This document shows, one piece after another, positions 60,821-64,000 of a stretch of DNA of 64,000 nt. The position numbers were made by a program, and so were the translations under genes. How positions within the stretch are numbered: position 1 is the first letter of the stretch; the number at the start of each line of letters is the position of its first letter. Under the pieces are notes generated by a model. That model did not search any database, was not told the origin of the DNA, and was given only the letters and a program-made list of their open reading frames with translations. The stretch covers positions 186,001 through 250,000 of the forward strand of contig NISF01000008.1 of NCBI GenBank assembly GCA_002270295.1, read 5' to 3'. The DNA is from Enterobacter sp. 10-1. GTDB taxonomy: Bacteria; Pseudomonadota; Gammaproteobacteria; Enterobacterales; Enterobacteriaceae.

Positions 60821-62908
60821 ATGAAAATTAAGCCCTCTTTGCTGGCTCTCGCAGTCGCAGTAAACATTTCACCTCTGACTTATGCAGCAGATGAAACCCT
60901 GGTGGTCACCGGCAGCGGCGCGTCCGACGATGCCGTCCTGTCCGATTCTGCGCTTCTGTCATCCGGTTCGGCCTCGCGCCTCGGTCTGAGCGATAAACAG
61001 ACGCCGCGCCATACGGAAACCCTCAGCGCCAGAACTATCAAGGCGCAGGGGAAACGGACCCTCACCGAAGTCGTCGAGAGCGCGCCGGGGATGTCCGGCA
61101 CCAGCTCGCCAACGCTCGCCAACAGCGTTTCGCTGCGCGGCTTCTCCGGCGTCTCCTGGCTGCTAAACGGCGTGGCGGTACCCGGCAGCACGATTCAAAT
61201 TGCCGATCCGGTGCATTACGAAAACGTCGATATCCTGTACGGCACCGGCTCGGTTCTGAATGGCCTGAGCTCTGCCGGCGGCAGCGTCAACCTGACCTCG
61301 CGTAAAGCCACCTTCGGTCGCCAGCCGGTGGAGGCCGACTATAGCTGGTCAAGCTATAACAGCCATCGCGCCCACATCGGCGCGGGAGGCACGCTGGTTG
61401 AGGGTATAGCCGCCGGCCGCGTGGATGTCAGCGCCGCCAGTAACGGCACCCAGGTTGAGAAAGAGCGCAGCCGTCCGGAACGCGTCAGCGCGCAGCTTCT
61501 GCTGACGCCGACCGCTAACACCCAGATAACCTTTGATATCGATCGTAGCTTAACGGACATGCGCAATCCCTATTTCGGCACGCCGGTTATCAATGGCAAA
61601 GTCGATCGCGATTTACGTCATGTGAACTACAACAACCTTCAGGATGCGCATATCCGCAGCCAGGCGACCTCGTTCCAGTCAACCCAGTCCTGGTATGCAA
61701 CGCCTGATTTGACCTTTGAAAACCAGTTCTACTATTACAAAGGCTTCCGCGAATGGCAGAACGTTGAGCGCTACTACCCGGCGCAGAAAGCAGGCTACGT
61801 GACCCGCGATTCTTATGGCGATCTTGCGCATGATGACAAGCTGACGGGCAACCGGACCATGATCGTCTGGGATCGCCCGATTGCGTCATTCGCCAACCGC
61901 GTGACCGCCGGCGTCGATTTTTCAAAACGTGAGTTCCAGTACTATTCCAACGGCTTTTCGGGCGGGGAAGATGTTCTCCTGACCCACCCTGCCACCGGTG
62001 ATTTCCGCACCGGCGCCGGCGGCAAGATGCGCTCTCCCGTCCGCCACATCACCCAGAATCAGTATGCGCTGCTGCTGGAAGATAACCTCAATATCACCGA
62101 CGCCGTCGCCCTGTTAAGCCAGGCGCGCTACACCAACCTGGACATGCACTGGCACTATCAGCAGGATAATCAAACCATCAATCGGAGCTATAGCTTCATA
62201 AGCGTCGGCGTGGGGCCGAGCTGGGCCATTAACGATAGCTGGACGCTGTATGCCAGCTACTCAACGGGTAAAGAACCCGGCAGCGATATCTTCTTTATCA
62301 GCCCCGCGCAAACGTCGCTCCCGCTTACCGCCGTTCAGCAATATGAAGCGGGTGTAAAAGGAACGTTCGAGCGCGGCGCAATGAAGCTCGCCGTTTACGA
62401 TCTGCAGAAAAAGAATATTTACCAGCAGTCGGCAACCCAGGCGGAGGTATGGAACGCGGTTGGTAAACAGACCTCTCGCGGCATCGAATTGAGCTGGTCG
62501 ATTAAGCCGCTGGATAGCGTCACGCTGACAGGTAATGCCGCCTATACCCACGCGCGCTTTGACGATTTCAAACAGGGTACGCAGGACCTTTCCGGCAACC
62601 GGCCGCGCTACATTCCGGAGTGGACAGCGAACCTTGCCGGGCGCTATATGCCGACCGACAAACTGGGTCTCGGCGCGCAGCTCCACTATGTGGGCAGCAG
62701 CTATAACGATGACGCCAACACCAACAAAATGGGTGATTACACCACTCTCGACCTGAATGCCGATTATGCCGTGCTGAAGGACGTTATCGTGGGCACCCGC
62801 GTGCGTAACCTGACGGATCGTTTCTACACCTGGCAGCGAACCTATGCCGGGCAGGAGATGATTGCGCCAGGTCGCACGTATGAAGCCTATATCAACATGC
62901 GTTTCTGA
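60821..62908 (+). CDS. TonB-dependent outer-membrane receptor, probably zinc-regulated
   Basis: This 695-residue receptor has a signal peptide (about 1-22, ending TYA), a TonB box at ETLVVTGSG, a plug domain (about 60-165, with ANSVSLRGFSGVSWLLNGVA and VDILYGTGSVLNGLSSAGGS) and a barrel ending YEAYINMRF. It resembles siderophore receptors of the FhuA/FpvA class. Its stop overlaps the next start as TGATG. The strong Zur-like box just upstream suggests a role under zinc starvation, so the ligand may be a zinc chelate; an iron chelate remains possible. Confidence 0.85.
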   Translation: MKIKPSLLALAVAVNISPLTYAADETLVVTGSGASDDAVLSDSALLSSGSASRLGLSDKQTPRHTETLSARTIKAQGKRTLTEVVESAPGMSGTSSPTLANSVSLRGFSGVSWLLNGVAVPGSTIQIADPVHYENVDILYGTGSVLNGLSSAGGSVNLTSRKATFGRQPVEADYSWSSYNSHRAHIGAGGTLVEGIAAGRVDVSAASNGTQVEKERSRPERVSAQLLLTPTANTQITFDIDRSLTDMRNPYFGTPVINGKVDRDLRHVNYNNLQDAHIRSQATSFQSTQSWYATPDLTFENQFYYYKGFREWQNVERYYPAQKAGYVTRDSYGDLAHDDKLTGNRTMIVWDRPIASFANRVTAGVDFSKREFQYYSNGFSGGEDVLLTHPATGDFRTGAGGKMRSPVRHITQNQYALLLEDNLNITDAVALLSQARYTNLDMHWHYQQDNQTINRSYSFISVGVGPSWAINDSWTLYASYSTGKEPGSDIFFISPAQTSLPLTAVQQYEAGVKGTFERGAMKLAVYDLQKKNIYQQSATQAEVWNAVGKQTSRGIELSWSIKPLDSVTLTGNAAYTHARFDDFKQGTQDLSGNRPRYIPEWTANLAGRYMPTDKLGLGAQLHYVGSSYNDDANTNKMGDYTTLDLNADYAVLKDVIVGTRVRNLTDRFYTWQRTYAGQEMIAPGRTYEAYINMRF

Positions 62909-63855
62909 TGAAACGCCTTGCCGCCCTCGCCCTGCTGGCAGCCTCTGCCAGCTTTGCGCATCCCGTGACCTTGCAAAACTGTGGGCACTCCTGGACGTTT
63001 GCGCGTGTCCCACAGCGGACCATTGTCTATATGCCGACCGCGATGGAAAACATGCTCGCGCTGCGTCTGGGCGATGCCATTATCAGCGCCGTCGGCTATC
63101 GGCCGGATGAAGATACCGCGCCGTCTCCCTGGTACAAACCGCTAACGGCCCGTCTCGATGATGCTCCCTGGTCGGCGGAAACCCTGCTGGCCTCGCGGCC
63201 AGATTTTATCTATTCCGGCAGCTACTACTGGTTTAACAGCCCGGAAACCGCCGGTCGCGAAAGGATGGCCGAATGGGGCATCGCCAGCTGGCTGATTGAA
63301 GGGATGTGCAATGGCCTGCAAAGCGCTTCCCCTGCGTCCGCCACCTTCGCCAGCATCTATGCCGAGCTGCGCAATATTGCGCGTATTTATGCCGTAGAGC
63401 CGCGCGCCGAGGCGCTGATCGCTGAGCTGAAGCAGCGGGTCGCTGCCGACAGCCGCATAAAGCTGCCGCCGAGAACGCTGATGTGGTGGTATTCCGGGAC
63501 GGCGACCCCTTACGTGGCGGGCGGTCATGGCGCGGCGGAGCTGCTAACCCAAACCATCGGCAGCAGAAATATCTTTTCTGATAGCAAGGAACTGTGGCCC
63601 GCCATGAGCTGGGAGGCGATCGCCGAACGAGATCCCGACTACCTGATTCTGGGCGACCTGCGCCGGGGCGGAGCCGGCGACAGCGCCCGCAGCAAAATCG
63701 ATTTTCTTGAACATTACCCGCTCACCGCCGGCATGAAGGCGGTGAAAGCAAAGCATTACATCATCTTACCCGGCTATGACATGGACGCCTCCGCGCGTTC
63801 GGTTCTGGCCCTGCACCGGCTTGTCACACAAATACACGCTAAGGAACAACAATGA
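62908..63855 (+). CDS. Periplasmic metal-chelate-binding protein (FecB/BtuF-like)
   Basis: The 315-residue protein has a short signal peptide (about 1-17, ending SFA) and the class III binding fold: VTLQNCGHSWTFARVPQRTI with TAMENMLALRLGDAI is the usual opening (about 20-58), LLASRPDFIYSG and ERDPDYLILGDL are the typical second-lobe segments. It should pass the imported chelate to an inner-membrane ABC transporter that is probably encoded beyond the window. It overlaps the receptor by one base and the methyltransferase by four. Confidence 0.85.
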   Translation: MKRLAALALLAASASFAHPVTLQNCGHSWTFARVPQRTIVYMPTAMENMLALRLGDAIISAVGYRPDEDTAPSPWYKPLTARLDDAPWSAETLLASRPDFIYSGSYYWFNSPETAGRERMAEWGIASWLIEGMCNGLQSASPASATFASIYAELRNIARIYAVEPRAEALIAELKQRVAADSRIKLPPRTLMWWYSGTATPYVAGGHGAAELLTQTIGSRNIFSDSKELWPAMSWEAIAERDPDYLILGDLRRGGAGDSARSKIDFLEHYPLTAGMKAVKAKHYIILPGYDMDASARSVLALHRLVTQIHAKEQQ

Positions 63856-64000
63856 CCTTTCCCGCCCGCGAATTACTGAAGAACTGGGATGAACAACAAA
63901 GCGCCTACATCGCCCACCGCGAAGCGCGCTATAACGCCGCGCTGGATGTGCTGGCGATGAGCTATGGAGAAGCCTTCCACGTGGTGGATCTGGCCTGCGG
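63852..64000 (+). CDS. Class I SAM-dependent methyltransferase, N-terminal part (cut by window edge)
   Basis: An ATG at 63852, overlapping the upstream stop as ATGA, opens MTFPARELLKNWDEQQSAYI and continues to VVDLACG at the window end. The last residues are the start of the SAM-binding motif I (E/DxGxG type). Only 49 codons are present. Translational coupling to the binding protein shows that methylation, perhaps of a chelator or its breakdown product, belongs to the same system. Confidence 0.75.
   Translation, partial: MTFPARELLKNWDEQQSAYIAHREARYNAALDVLAMSYGEAFHVVDLAC

Overview
The window is about 64 kb of an enterobacterial chromosome. Gene content and protein sequence closely follow the E. 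coli 94-95 minute region. The GC-rich coding, the absence of ampC between frdD and blc, and the accessory genes suggest a Klebsiella/Raoultella-like member of the Enterobacteriaceae; the genus is an inference.

Positions 1-43,512 are a syntenic core. Reading along the window: rnr (cut by the left edge), nsrR, purA, yjeT, hflC-hflK-hflX-hfq-miaA-mutL-amiB-tsaE-nnr (one long minus-strand superoperon), queG, three tRNA-Gly(GCC) genes, an orphan amino-acid-binding protein, orn, rsgA, psd-mscM, epmA, frdABCD, blc, gdx (sugE) behind a guanidine-II riboswitch, ecnB, ecnA, efp, epmB, yjeI, groS-groL behind a sigma-32 promoter, yjeH, fxsA, aspA-dcuA, cutA-dsbD-yjdC, a large DUF1176-like secreted protein, and tRNA-Phe. 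EF-P and two of its modification enzymes (EpmA, EpmB) all lie within 8 kb.

From tRNA-Phe (43,437) to about 60,640 the DNA looks like an eroded, reassembled island. It begins with tandem copies of the tRNA 3' end plus terminator. It then holds an ECF41 sigma factor with its AhpD-like partner and a matching promoter, fragments of IS110-, IS3- and IS256-type transposases, a LysR fragment, a PchR-type regulator with a FoxA-like siderophore receptor, a MetNIQ-like ABC transporter, and a frameshifted P4-type integrase fragment. A degenerate copy of the tRNA-Phe 3' end at 60,616-60,636 is a candidate right attachment site.

The most interesting unit is a tightly overlapping seven-gene operon (53,673-60,148). 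It encodes a betaine/osmoprotectant-type ABC transporter, a histidine-ammonia-lyase-fold enzyme that lacks the Ala-Ser-Gly triad needed to make the MIO electrophile, an ornithine-cyclodeaminase-family protein, and a PhnD-like binding protein without a signal peptide. A perfect TTGTATATACAA palindrome resembling a HutC operator lies in front. I infer uptake and deamination of a quaternary (betainised) histidine such as ergothioneine or hercynine, with trimethylamine as leaving group.

The right end (60,821-64,000) holds a TonB-dependent receptor, a periplasmic metal-chelate-type binding protein and the start of a SAM methyltransferase, all translationally coupled behind a strong Zur-like box. 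This suggests a zinc-responsive outer-membrane uptake system that continues beyond the window.
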